DNA from: Tyto alba
Taxonomy: Eukaryota; Chordata; Aves; Strigiformes; Tytonidae
Direction of reading: 5' to 3'
NCBI RefSeq assembly: GCF_018691265.1
Contig: NW_024881299.1
Span: 377,045-441,044, forward strand
Length of the DNA stretch: 64,000 nt
Shown here: in pieces, positions 54,203-63,748 of the stretch
How positions within the stretch are numbered: the first letter of the stretch is position 1
Layout of the letters: each line of letters opens with the position of its first letter
The notes under the pieces: model-generated
What the model was told of the DNA's origin: nothing
The model's database searches: none
The model's input: only the letters and a program-made list of their open reading frames with translations
Program-made: the position numbers and the translations under genes

Positions 54203-57200
54203 CTAGAAAGCTGGAGGGGTCACGGCGGGAGCGACCCGGGTGACGGGGGCACCGTCCGCGGACATCGGGGCGCTTGGCCGTCCTGTCGAAGGAGAAAAAG
54301 AAGAAGGAGGCAGCGTGAAGGCAGCTGCCAGCTTGAGAAAACAGGGGGGGGGGGAACACAAGGAAAAGGGGGGACACAGTGGGGGGGTCCAGTCCCTGCC
54401 AGCTCCACGCTGGGCTACAGGGCCCGATTCTGCGGGTGGGGGGAGCAGGGGGGGGTGGGTGCTTTGTGCCCCCCCCTCACCTCCGCTCTCCGAACCCGGA
54501 GCCTTACCCTGATTCTACAACCTCCCCCCCCCCAGCGCCGGCCCTAAGGGAGAAATCAGTCCCTTGGGTTGGTTGGGAAGGGAATGTAATCCGGGACAGA
54601 GGGACGGATGGACAGACATACAGACGTGGCAGCCTCCCGGGTAAGCGCAGCGCCCGCCAGCCTCCGCCACCCGACGCGCTTCCCGGGCTTTGGAAGAAAT
54701 CGGATCCCGAACCCGGAGGTGCCGGGAAGAAACCGCGGCAACTCCGGGATGTTTTGCAGGTAGAGTCAGTCTGTCAGCGGGGAGCGTCAGAGCCGGCAAG
54801 CAGAAGTGGGAAGGACAGACAGACAAGACAAGAGCGCGGAGGGTGGCGGGTGTCAGTCGCCCGTTAGCGGCCGGCCGGAGCAGGCGAATTCTTACGGAAA
54901 CGCACCCGCTCGAAGTCTGTGATCTCCACCGTGCCGGGGGCTGCCTCCGCGTCCGGCTGGCGGCGAGACGCTGCGGGCCCAGGAGGAGAAAAATAGGAAA
55001 AAAAAAAAAAAAAAATTTTAAAAATTAGGGGGTGAAATAGTAGGAGCGAGGAGGGTCCCCTGTGGTGGGTGTCCCCCTCCCCGCTCCCCACCTTCCGTCC
55101 CGTCCTCCGCCCGGCTCCTCGCCGCCTCCTCGCGCTTCTCTAAAAGTTCTTGCTCCGTGTTCGGCCTCGGTTCTTCCCCTTGAGGGGGGGCTGCGGGGCT
55201 CTGCACCCCCCGGGGGGGCCCGGTGAGCTCCCCGGGGTTCAAACCTGGGCAGGGGTGGGGAAGAAACCGGAATCAAGCCTACGCTCAGCTCAGCCCCTTG
55301 TCCTGCTCTGGCTCTGCATCCCCCCCCCCGCTTCAAATCCCAGCCCAGCTTTGGTGTCCCCCTCACCACCCCCCCCCCCCCAAAATTTTACCTGGAGTTT
55401 CTCCGGAAGCCCCTCTCGACTTGGGGACAGTGGGAGCTGAAAGGGGACTGTCCCCCAGGCTGCTGCGGGGAGAGGTCAAGTCCATCTCCTCGCCCCAGTC
55501 CGAGACGGGCTGGTGACCTCCCACGGGGGAGAAGGGGCTCGGGGGGGTGTCACCCCCCCACCCTGGGGCAGCTCCCACAGTGCTGGGGGGGGACCCGTTT
55601 AGTTTAAGACCCGGGGTCTGCCCAGTTCGGGGGGGTCGCTGAATTTTGGGGGACGCACTGCGGGGTCCTTCGGCCTCGTTCAACGACCCGGGGCTGCCGC
55701 TGCCTTCCTCCTCCTCCTCCTCCTCCTCCTCCTCCTCGCTGACGTCCTCCCACTGGTCCTCATCCTCCTCGGGGCTCAGGGAGCGGGGGGGCTCCGGGAG
55801 GGCCCCGCTTGGTGCTTCCTCAGCCTGGGGGCACAAAGAGAGGGGGTCAAAAAGAAGGGGGGGGGGGGGGCGGGGGGAGAAGCGCACCGCGGCGCAGCCG
55901 AGCGCCCCCCCCGGCGTTTTACCTCCCGCCTCGCGGCTTCCTCGGTCGACGCCGGCAGCTCCTTCTCTTCCCACCGGTTATCGTGCATGCTGGAAGAGGA
56001 AAAAAAGATGATCCAAGATAAAAAAATCAGTAGGAAAACAGGGTTGGGAAAGGAGGAAACCCACCCCCCACCACCACCACCACCTGTAGGGTTTGGCCCC
56101 CGCGCCCTGGCCGCGGCCCCGGCTCTTCCGCCGCCGCTGGGCGCGATGCGGGGCGAGGAATTCCCCGAAAGTGGGAGGTTTGGGAGGAAGGTGCTTGTTT
56201 TCCTCTTCGGAGCCGGGCGCTGCCGCGGAGCCGTCCTTAAACCTAAGAAAGGAAGCGGGTGACACCAAAGACATCGCAACCCCCACCTCAAAAAATATCC
56301 CGACCCCCCCCCCTCCCCTCCCCAGGACGTACATGCTGTCCGATTTCTCGGCGTCCCACTCCCGCCGCCACTGCCCGGTGGGTTTGCGGTGCCGTGCCAA
56401 ACGTTCCTGATCGATCTGCTCCCGTTCTTTCTTCCAGCGGACGTATTCGGCTCGCTCCCGACCCGTCATGGACAGAGTCATATCCAGCAGCCCCCCACTT
56501 TTCGGGCTGGAACGACGTCCCTGCGGCAAAACACATCTCAAGCGCCGTCCCACCCCGGGACCCCCCCCCAAAAACACCAAAGGGGACCCACCGGGGTACG
56601 TAGGGGGCCCTGCCAGGTTTTTTCACGCTCCATCCCGGCCTTGACCTTGTCGAAATCAGCTCCCCCCCAATTTCGGACGTGGCGGCGGCTTCCCTCCTTG
56701 CGATCGGCGTCCTGGAAGGGGCCGCTGCGCCGTGGGTCGTCCAAAAAGTTCCGCACCGGGTTTTTTTCATGAAGCCCATCCTAAATCAGGAGTGGGGAAG
56801 GAAAGGAAAAAAAAAAAAAAAAAAAAAAAGGACGTTATCACCTTTTTTGAGGGGGGACACAAACAACCGACCCCCCTTCCCCTCCTCACCCGCTGGTTCC
56901 TCTCGTACTCCGCAATTTTCTCCATCTCCTCGTTCATCTTTTCAATATTCTGCCGCCGTCGCTCTTCCCACTCCTACGGCGGAGAAACCAGTTATTTAGG
57001 AGCAGGTAGCACCCCCAAAACCAGCTGGTGACCCCCCCACCCTGCACCCCATACCCCAAGGGGTGGGGGGTGAATATAAACACCCCCCCACCCCCACAAA
57101 AAAAAACCCAAACACACACCCACCTTGGATTTTCGGTCAGGAGCAGCGTCGCCCCCCATCACCGAACCGGCCGCCCCCCGGCCCCGTGGACGCCGGCCCC

Positions 57201-58763
57201 GACCCCCCGGGGCCACCCCGTCACCCCCCGTCCCTTCCCAAAACGGGGTTTGGGGGTGTCCCCCCCCCAGGGACCGGCTGGAAAGACGCGAGCCAGCACG
57301 GCCGGAGCCGCGGGGAGCTGCGCCGCGCCCGGGTTTTGGGGTGCCTGTTGGTTTTTTGTCCTTGGCCGTTCGCTTCTCCTAGAGAAAAAAAAAAATACAG
57401 GGGGGGGGGAAATTTAGGAAAATTCACAGCGAACCCCCACTTTGCCCTGAACCCCAACTCACCCCGGGGGAGAGCATGACCTGGACAGTGACGGAAAGAT
57501 CTTTGTCCACCCATCTCCTCTCGGGCTCGGCGTCGGGGGGCCGTGCCCGGCGCAGAGCCGTGACGGCGATCCCTTCCTGCTCCGCTTTCTTCCGATCCTC
57601 CTCGATCTCCTGGCGCCGGGATGGGGGGGGGTGAGCAGGATAAACCCCCCCACCCCCCTGTTCGGCTCCGGGTGGATTTTGGGGAGCGGAGGGGAGGATA
57701 ACACCCCCCACACACACACACACCTTCCTGTGACCCCGTATTATGTTAAACCCCGTCCTGCGTGGGGGTTAAGCCGCGGCGGGCGGAGGATCAGGGAAAG
57801 GGGGGGGGGGGGGGGGGAGCACCTGATAACGTTTGATAAGAGCTTCGTTCTTCTTGCGCAGCGCCTCGATGCGTTTGTCCAGCTCCGCGTCCTTCTCCTC
57901 TTTCGATCTCAGGTCCAGCGCGGCCGACTGCGGGGGGGGGGGGGAGGGGGGGGGGAAGAAGCTGCCTGGAGCCCCGGGCCTGGGCACGGAGCCCGTCCCC
58001 CCCCCCCAAAGCCCCGGTGTACCCCCCGCAAAGCCCCTGGGGCACCGGAAAGACCCAGCAGCTCCCCCCAGGGAGGCCCCGCCGCTCCCCCCGCCAAGCT
58101 CCCGCAGCCCCGGTAAAGCCCCGTCACTCCCCGTGGTGCCCTGGTGAGGCCCCCCCCCCCCCCCCCCCATTCCCCCTAGAGCCCCACTGCCCCAACCCGG
58201 AGCCCCGGTGAGGCCCCCGGAGCCCCATCAAGGCCCCCGGTAAGGCCCCACCGCTCCCCGCGGTGTCCCGGTAAGGCCCCGGAGCTTCAGCCCGGTGCCC
58301 CGGTAAGGCTCCACCATTCGCCCGATCCCCCGAAAAGCCCCCCCGCTCCCCCGGTAAAGCCCCAGATCCCCAGCCCGGAGCCCCGGTAAGGCCCCGCCGC
58401 TCCCCCCGGAGCCCCGGTAAGGCCCCGCCGCTCCCCCCGGAGCCCCGGTAAGGCCCCGCCGCTCCCCCCGGAGCCCCGGTAAGGCCCCGCCGCTCCCCCC
58501 GGAGCCCCGGTAAGGCCCCGCCGCTCCCCCCGGGAGCCCCGGTAAGGCCCGCGGAGCCCCGGCCCAGTCCCACGCAAAGCCCCGCCGCTCCCCCGGGAGC
58601 CCCGGTAACACCCCAGAGCCCCAGCCCAGAACGCTGGGAAGGCCCCGCCGCTCCCCGCGATGCCCAGGTAAGGCCCCGGAGCTCCGGGCCCGGCTCCCGC
58701 AAAGCCCCGCCGCCCCAGCCCGTCCCCCCGGAGCGGAGGGCCCCGGGCCCCGGGCCCCACCAT
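54203..58763 (-). CDS. CCDC9: Coiled-coil domain-containing protein 9, 13 coding exons
   Basis: In mammals this is an RNA-binding protein associated with the exon junction complex. Coding exons (minus) are 58763-58761 (ATG only), 57927-57823, 57609-57463, 57378-57124, 56973-56890, 56780-56592, 56520-56333, 56242-56084, 55989-55923, 55824-55392, 55244-55092, 54970-54896 and 54282-54203. Phases agree throughout, giving about 645 aa (human about 530). Diagnostic segments are a coiled coil beginning SKEEKDAELDKRIEALRKK; an Arg/Gly-rich block ending in DRKSK; EWEERRRQNIEKMNEEMEKI; NPVRNFLDDPRRSGP; MTLSMTGRERAEY followed by RHRKPTGQWRREWDAEK; PKPPTFGEFL; an acidic run of eleven Glu; and GGHQPVSDWGEEMDL. 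The N-terminal ten exons match human closely. The last three (with TVEITDFERVRF) form a C-terminal extension I am less sure of. It is head-to-head with BBC3. Confidence 0.93.
55700..55742. repeat. CCDC9: (TCC)n coding trinucleotide run in CCDC9
   Basis: A TCC repeat on the plus strand encodes the Glu run of CCDC9 on the minus strand. Human CCDC9 also has an acidic tract at this place, so the composition is conserved even if the copy number varies. Confidence 0.85.
58150..58690. repeat. Minisatellite in CCDC9 intron 1, 31-bp unit
   Basis: A unit built from 'ggagccccggtaaggccccg' plus a C-rich end is repeated about five times nearly exactly at 58378-58535 (31-bp spacing), with diverged copies on both sides. 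It lies between the ATG-only first exon and exon 2 of CCDC9. Confidence 0.92.
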
Positions 58764-58900
58764 GGCGGCGGCGGCGGCGGCGGGGCCTCACACGGAGCCG
58801 CCGCCTCCCCCGGGGACCGGCCGCTCCCGCCCACCCGCGCGTCACAGCCGCTTCCGTTGCGGGAGTGGGCGGGGCCTTAAAACGGCGACGGCGGAGCGCG
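58764..58900 (-). promoter_or_regulatory. CCDC9: CCDC9 CpG promoter region
   Basis: A GC-rich block upstream of the CCDC9 ATG. On the minus strand it carries CGGAAGCGG (ETS-type), TGTGACGCG (CRE-like half site) and CCCCGCCC (Sp1-type). The ATG itself sits in GCCGCCATGG, a strong initiation context and a YY1-like element. The start site is not resolved. Confidence 0.55.
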
Positions 58901-58959
58901 GAGTGGGGCCCACCGTGGGGCTGGCCCCTCTGTTCCCCCCCCCCCCCGCGACGTCTGTC

Positions 58960-59550
58960 CCCTGCCCTGGCTGGGGTCCCACGGCCACCCGTGTTCCCCT
59001 GTCCTCGTGTCAGGGGCCGCACATCCCCGTGTCCCCACGGCCTCATGTCCCCGTCACCCGTGTCCCCCTGTCCCTATGTCGGTGTCCGTCCCCCGCCCTG
59101 TCCCCCCCGCCCCCCGTGTCCCCCGTGTCCCCCATGTCCCCGTGTCCCACCATCCACGTGTCCCGCTGTCCCCCGTGTCCCCGTCAGTGTCCCCCCCACG
59201 TGTCCCCGTCAGTGTCCCCTCGTCCCCGCGCCCCTCCGTGTCCCGTGTCCACTGTGTCCACCGTGCCCCCGTGTCCCCCGTGCCCCCCCTTCCCCCGTGC
59301 CCCCCTGTCCCCCGTGTCCCCCTGTCCCCCGTGTCTCCCTTTCCCCCGTGCCCCCCTGTCCCCCGTGTCTCCCTTTCCCCCGTGTCCCGTGTCCTCCTGT
59401 GTCCCCCGTGTCCCCCGAGTCCCCCGTCAGTGTCCTCCCCACGTGCCCCGCGTCCCCGTGTCCCCCTGTCGGTGTCCCCCCCCCTCACGTCCCCCGTGTC
59501 AGTGTCGCCCCCCCACGTCCCCCGTGTCCCCCCGTGTCGGCGCTCCCCTT
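58960..59550. repeat. Degenerate GTGTCCCC-type simple repeat
   Basis: About 600 bp of short repeated 'cccgtgtccccctgtccc' units with no fixed period. Long plus-strand open frames across it are Pro/Cys/Val-rich artefacts. Confidence 0.85.
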
Positions 59551-59579
59551 CGCGCTCCCCACTCCCCCCGAGGTGGGCG

Positions 59580-59770
59580 TGTCTCCCCGCCCCTCCCCGC
59601 CCGCAGGGGGCGGGGCCGGAGGCGCGGCCTGGGCGGGGCTCCCCTCGCCCCACCCCCCGGCTGTCTCCATGGCAGCTGCGGCTCTGACCGCGGCGGCGCG
59701 CTCTGATTGGCTGGGCCGGGCCGGGCGCGCGGCGCCGGGGGCGGGGCCGGGGCTCGGCCCGGAGCCGGGA
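59580..59770. promoter_or_regulatory. Promoter-like GC-box and CCAAT cluster
   Basis: A CpG-dense segment with GGGGCGGGG boxes and an inverted CCAAT (gattgg near 59704), between CCDC9 and the large repeat array. It could be a distal part of the CCDC9 promoter, or the start of an unrecognised divergent transcript. Confidence 0.35.
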
Positions 59771-61780
59771 CCTATAGCGGGGCCTATTGCCGGACCTATA
59801 GCGATGCCGATAGCCCTCACCTATAGCCAGGGCCTGTAGATGAACCCACAGCAGGGACCTATGGCGGGACCTATAGCCATAGCGGTGAGTGTACCTACAG
59901 CAGCACGTATGGATGGACCCAGAGAGACATCTATAGCCAGACCTATAGCTGTACTCATAGTGGTACCTATGGCGGTGTCTATACCGATACCCATAGCCAT
60001 TACCTACAGCTGAACGCATAGGGGTGCCTATAGCACTGCCTATAGCGGTACCTATAGTTGCACGCATAGCTGGTACCTATAGGTGTACCTACAGATGCAC
60101 CTATAGCTAGTACCTATAGCTGTACCCACAGCTGGTACCTATAGATGTACCCACAGCAGGAACCTGTAAGTGTATTTATACATGCACTTATAGCCAGTAC
60201 CTATAGCCGTACCCACAGCTGGGACCTATAGCCAGAACCCATAACCAATACCAATAGCTGGCACCTATAGACGTGCCTATAGCCACATCCATAGCTGGGA
60301 CCCAAGGCTGCTACCTATAGCTGTGCCCAGAGCTGGGACCTATAGCCAGGACCTATAGCAGTACCCATGGAGATGCACCCACAGCTGACACCTATAGCTG
60401 TACCTATAGCCAGTACCCATGGCTGGAACCCACAGCTGGTACCTAGAGCTGTACATATAGCTGGTACCCATAGCTGGATCCCATAGCAAGTACCTATGGC
60501 TGGTATCTATAGATGCACCCATAGCTGAGACCTACAGCCATACCCATAGCCAGGACCTATAGCCAGTACCCGTGGCTGTCACCCATAGCTGGTACCTATG
60601 GCCGGTACCTATAGCGGTACCTACAGCTGCACCCGTAGCCAGTACGTATGGCTGTCCCCCATAGCCGTCCCCTATAGCCATCCCTATAACCATACCTATA
60701 GCCATCCCCTATAGCTGACCCCTATAGCCACCCCCATAGCTGTTGCCATAGCTGTCCCCATAGCTGTGCCCTATGGCCGTCCCTATACCTGTCCCTACAG
60801 CTGTACCTATAGCTGTCCCTATGCCCATCCTCTATAGCCGTCCCTATAGCCGTTCCCCATTGCTGTCCCTATAGCCATACCCATAGCGGCCCCTCATCAC
60901 TGTCCCTATAGCTATACCTACAGCTGTCTCCTATAGCTGTCCCCATAACCATCCCCTATAGCTGTCCCCCATTACTGTCCCTACACACATCCCCTATAGC
61001 TGTCCCCATACCCACCCCTATAGCCATCCCCATACCCACCCCTATAGCCGTCCCCTATAGCCGTCCCCATACCCATCCCCTATATCCACCCCTATAGCCG
61101 TCCCCATACCCACCCCTATAGCCGTCCCCATACCCACCCCTATACCCATCCCCTATAGCCGTCCCCATACCCGTCCCCATACCCACCCCTATACCCACCC
61201 CCTATACCCATCCCCTATACCCACCCCTATAGCCGTCCCCCATACCCACCCCCATACCCACCCCCTATACCCATCCCCTATATCCACCCCTATACCCACC
61301 CCTATAGCCGTCCCCATACCCATCCCCTATACCCACCCCTATAGCCATCCCCATACCCACCCCTATAGCCGTCCCCATACCCATCCCCTATACCCATCCC
61401 CTATACCCACCCCCATACCCATCCCCTATAGCCATCCCCTATAGCTGTCCCCATACCCACCCCTATAGCCGTCCCCATACCCATCCCCTATACCCACCCC
61501 TATAGCCGTCCCCATACCCACCCCTATACCCATCCCCTATAGCCGTCCCCATACCCATCCCCTATACCCACCCCTATAGCTGTCCCCATACCCATCCCCT
61601 ATAGCCGCCCCCCATACCCACCCCCATACCCACCCCTATACCCGTCCCCATACCCATCCCCTATACCCACCCCCATACCCATCCCCTATACCCGTCCCCT
61701 ATAGCTGTCCCCATACCCGCCCCTATAGCCGCCCCCCATACCCACCCCCATACCCATCCCCTATAGCCGCCCCCTCGGCC
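59765..61780. repeat. 2-kb (CCTATAG)-type minisatellite array
   Basis: About 2 kb of variant short units. The left half has 'acctatagctggtaccta' types and the right half shifts to 'cccctatagccgtcccca' and 'tacccacccctatacccat' types. The palindromic hexamer CTATAG or CTATAC recurs throughout. It fills the CCDC9-BBC3 interval. There are no genes in it. Confidence 0.93.
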
Positions 61781-61837
61781 CCGCCGGTTCCCGCACGCTC
61801 GCGCGCTCCGCTGGAGACAGCGCCGCCGCGGCCGCTG

Positions 61838-61868
61838 ATTGGCGGAGGCGGAGGCGGCTCCGTCCAAT
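61838..61868. promoter_or_regulatory. BBC3: Pair of opposed CCAAT boxes in the BBC3 CpG island
   Basis: ATTGG at 61838-61842 and CCAAT at 61864-61868, in GC-rich sequence with GGAGGCGG repeats. They lie about 0.5 kb upstream of the likely first exon of BBC3 and could serve it or a divergent transcript. Confidence 0.4.
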
Positions 61869-62261
61869 GGCAGCGCGGCGGCGGCAGCGCGCGGGCAAGA
61901 CCGGGGCGGAGGTGGGGGGGGGGAACCCGGCGGGGGGGGGGGGCGGAGCCACGGGTCACCGGGGGGGGAGGGGGGCAGAGTTCAAGGGTCACAAGTCAGG
62001 GCGGCCACAGCCCCCCCCCCCCCCCCCAAAAAAAAAAAAAAGTTTGGGGGTCCCCCGGTTTGTGGGGGGGCGGGGCGGCCCCTGGTTGGCCCCTTCCCGC
62101 TGTTACCGGGGCGGCGGCGGCGCCGAGACCTTCCCCTGGAAACGGCGGCGGCGGCTGAGTGGCTGCTGCCCGCCCCGCCCGTGGGGAGGGGGGCACGCGT
62201 GGGTCCCCCCCTAACCCCCCACCCCCCCCCCCACCCGCGGGGGGGATCCCCGACCGCCGCC

Positions 62262-62281
62262 GCACAAGCCCGAACTTGTCC
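62262..62281 (+). promoter_or_regulatory. BBC3: p53 response element of BBC3
   Basis: Two abutting p53 half-sites, GCACAAGCCC and GAACTTGTCC, with no spacer. Against RRRCWWGYYY the first has one mismatch (C at its second position) and the second is perfect, so 19 of 20 positions fit. Human PUMA is a classic p53 target with a strong full site in its promoter. This one lies about 130 bp upstream of the exon 1 donor, next to an Sp1 run (62282-62307). Confidence 0.8.
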
Positions 62282-62309
62282 GGGGCGGGGCGGGGCGGGG
62301 CGGGGGCGC

Positions 62310-62317
62310 TGACGTCA
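62310..62317. promoter_or_regulatory. BBC3: CRE palindrome TGACGTCA
   Basis: A perfect cAMP-response / ATF element between the Sp1 run and the first exon of BBC3. Such sites bind CREB/ATF factors; use in BBC3 is inference. Confidence 0.6.
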
Positions 62318-62339
62318 CGGTGGGCGGGGCCCTGCCCGG

Positions 62340-62411
62340 AGCGGGGAGCGCGGCGCGCGCTGCCAGACCGAGCCGGTGCCGGCGCCGATCGCAGCGGTTC
62401 ATGCGGCTGCA
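62340..62411 (+). promoter_or_regulatory. BBC3: BBC3 non-coding first exon (predicted)
   Basis: The donor GCA|GTGAGT at 62411-62412 ends a CpG-rich segment downstream of the p53 site. Its own ATG at 62401 would run out of frame with the coding exon, so it is probably an untranslated or upstream-ORF start, as the first exon is in human. The 5' limit is uncertain. Confidence 0.55.
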
Positions 62412-62957
62412 GTGAGTGGGGGGGGGGGGGGACACCCACGCGTGACGGGACACGGCGTGGGGAGAGGAGGGAGGGAGGGAAAGGAGAGGGTTAAGGGGAG
62501 AAAAGAGGCGGTGAGGAGGAGGGGGGTGGTTGGCGCGGTCGTGGACCCCCCACTCGTAGAGTGTGTGGCGTGGGAGCGGGGAGTCACGCGGCGTGGGAGG
62601 AGGGCGCGAGGTGAGGAGCCCGGGGGGGGGGGGGGGGTTAACTCGCTGTGGGTACGAGCGGAGAGCGACCAGCGTGGGGGTGGAGGGGGGCACCCGCTGT
62701 GGAGGGCTCCGTGGGGTGTCCGGCGTGGGAAACACGGAGTGTGGGGATGTGTGTGTGTGGGGGGGGGGGGTGCTAAAGTGGGGAGGGGGGAGGGGGGTCC
62801 AGGCACAGCCCCCCCCACCCCCGTCGGGTGCCCTGCGTGGATAGGAGGAGGAAGAAGAGTGGAAGGTGGTGTGTGTGGTGGGAGGGGGAACGGGGGTCCC
62901 GGCGCGGGTGCCACGCGTGTCCGTGGGGCTGGGCGGCGTGGCGGGTCGCTGCCCGGT

Positions 62958-62965
62958 TTGTTTAC
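62958..62965 (-). promoter_or_regulatory. BBC3: FOXO-binding site in BBC3 intron 1
   Basis: TTGTTTAC (GTAAACAA on the minus strand) matches the FOXO/DAF-16 consensus, within the larger GTTTGTTTACAAAC. FOXO3a is a known activator of mammalian Puma. Confidence 0.55.
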
Positions 62966-62985
62966 AAACACCGCCCGCTCCCCAG

Positions 62986-63000
62986 GGCGCCCCCTGGCGG
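62986..63000 (-). promoter_or_regulatory. BBC3: CTCF core motif (reverse) in BBC3 intron 1
   Basis: GGCGCCCCCTGGCGG, the exact reverse complement of the motif at 49341-49355. Intragenic CTCF/cohesin binding is known to restrain human PUMA. Confidence 0.65.
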
Positions 63001-63140
63001 GCGCGGGAAGCACCGCGAAGTGGGGGGGGGGGAGCAAAAGAAGGGGGGGGGAGTGTCCTGCGATGCGTGGGTCCCACGCTGACACCCCACCCGCGTGTCC
63101 GTCCGTGTTCCCCCCCCCCACGCAGAGCCCCCCGGGCGCG

Positions 63141-63748
63141 ATGGCCAGACCGCTGCGGGAAGGGAGCCTCGGCGAGCCTGCAGCCCCCCTGCCTGCACAT
63201 CCTGCCTGCGGGGGTGGGGGGGGGGGGGCCGCTGGTCCTGCGTGGGGACCCCCCCCCCCCACCCGCACCCCACCGCCACCCCCGCTTGAGCTGCGCTTGC
63301 CCCGGGGCCGCTCCCCCCACCCCCCACTTCAGCCTCTATCGCTGCGGGACACGGGGGCCCCCCGCCGCCACCCCCCACGGTGAGTGTGTGTGACCCCATC
63401 CATCCCCACTCCCACTCGTGCTTTTTTTTGAGGGGGGGGACACCCCCTAAAAGTGTGAATTATTCTGGGCTTCCCTGTTGCTAAGGTGCAAGCAGAGCCC
63501 TGCCTGCTCCTGTTGGGGGGGGGGGGGAGGGGGAAAGCTTGACCTCCCCCCCCCCCCCCCCCCCCACTCCAGGCGAGTTTCACCCCACGGAGGACGGGGA
63601 CCACGAGGGACCCCCCCAAAGTGGGGGGAGCCGGGGGGGGCCTGTCCCCAACGGTCACCTTCCGGGGGGGGCCCCCGGCCCGGAGCAGGAGCTGGGCGCC
63701 CGCTTGCGCCGCTTGGGCGACGCCTTCCAGCAGACCTACGAGCAGCAG
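63141..63748 (+). CDS. BBC3: BBC3/PUMA, BH3-only protein, first two coding exons (3' end beyond window)
   Basis: A BH3-only pro-apoptotic protein that neutralises BCL2-family survival proteins at mitochondria and is induced by p53 in mammals. Exon A is 63126-63379, with ATG at 63141 and donor CACG|GTGAGT. The N-terminus MARPLREGSLGEP matches the start of human PUMA (MAR...EGS..EP pattern). Later residues in another frame, SCACPGAAPP and LYRCGTRGPPAAT, match the human SC..C/YLC..T.PPA.T region. Exon B is 63573-63748 and carries the BH3 core EQELGARLRRLGDAFQQTYE, followed by the donor CAG|GTAAAA. The C-terminal exon lies outside. The frame breaks once between the ATG and these later segments, most likely at the 13-G run 63216-63228 or the 12-C run 63249-63260. 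Exon B is splice-compatible with the second frame, not the first. It is divergent from CCDC9, as in human. Confidence 0.82.

Larger units (their letters stand above)
62412..63125 (+). other. BBC3: BBC3 intron 1
   Basis: A 714-bp G-rich intron from the donor at 62412 to a polypyrimidine-AG acceptor at 63124-63125. It contains a FOXO site and a CTCF core, listed separately, and several long G runs. No other exon is visible. Confidence 0.6.

Noticed and set aside
58762..59839. Plus-strand Pro/Cys/Val-rich frames starting at a good ATG context
   Set aside because: The ATG lies opposite the CCDC9 start (a CATGG palindrome effect), and the rest is simple repeat.
62211..63320. 369-codon minus-strand Pro-rich frame
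   Set aside because: Antisense of BBC3 and its G-rich intron.
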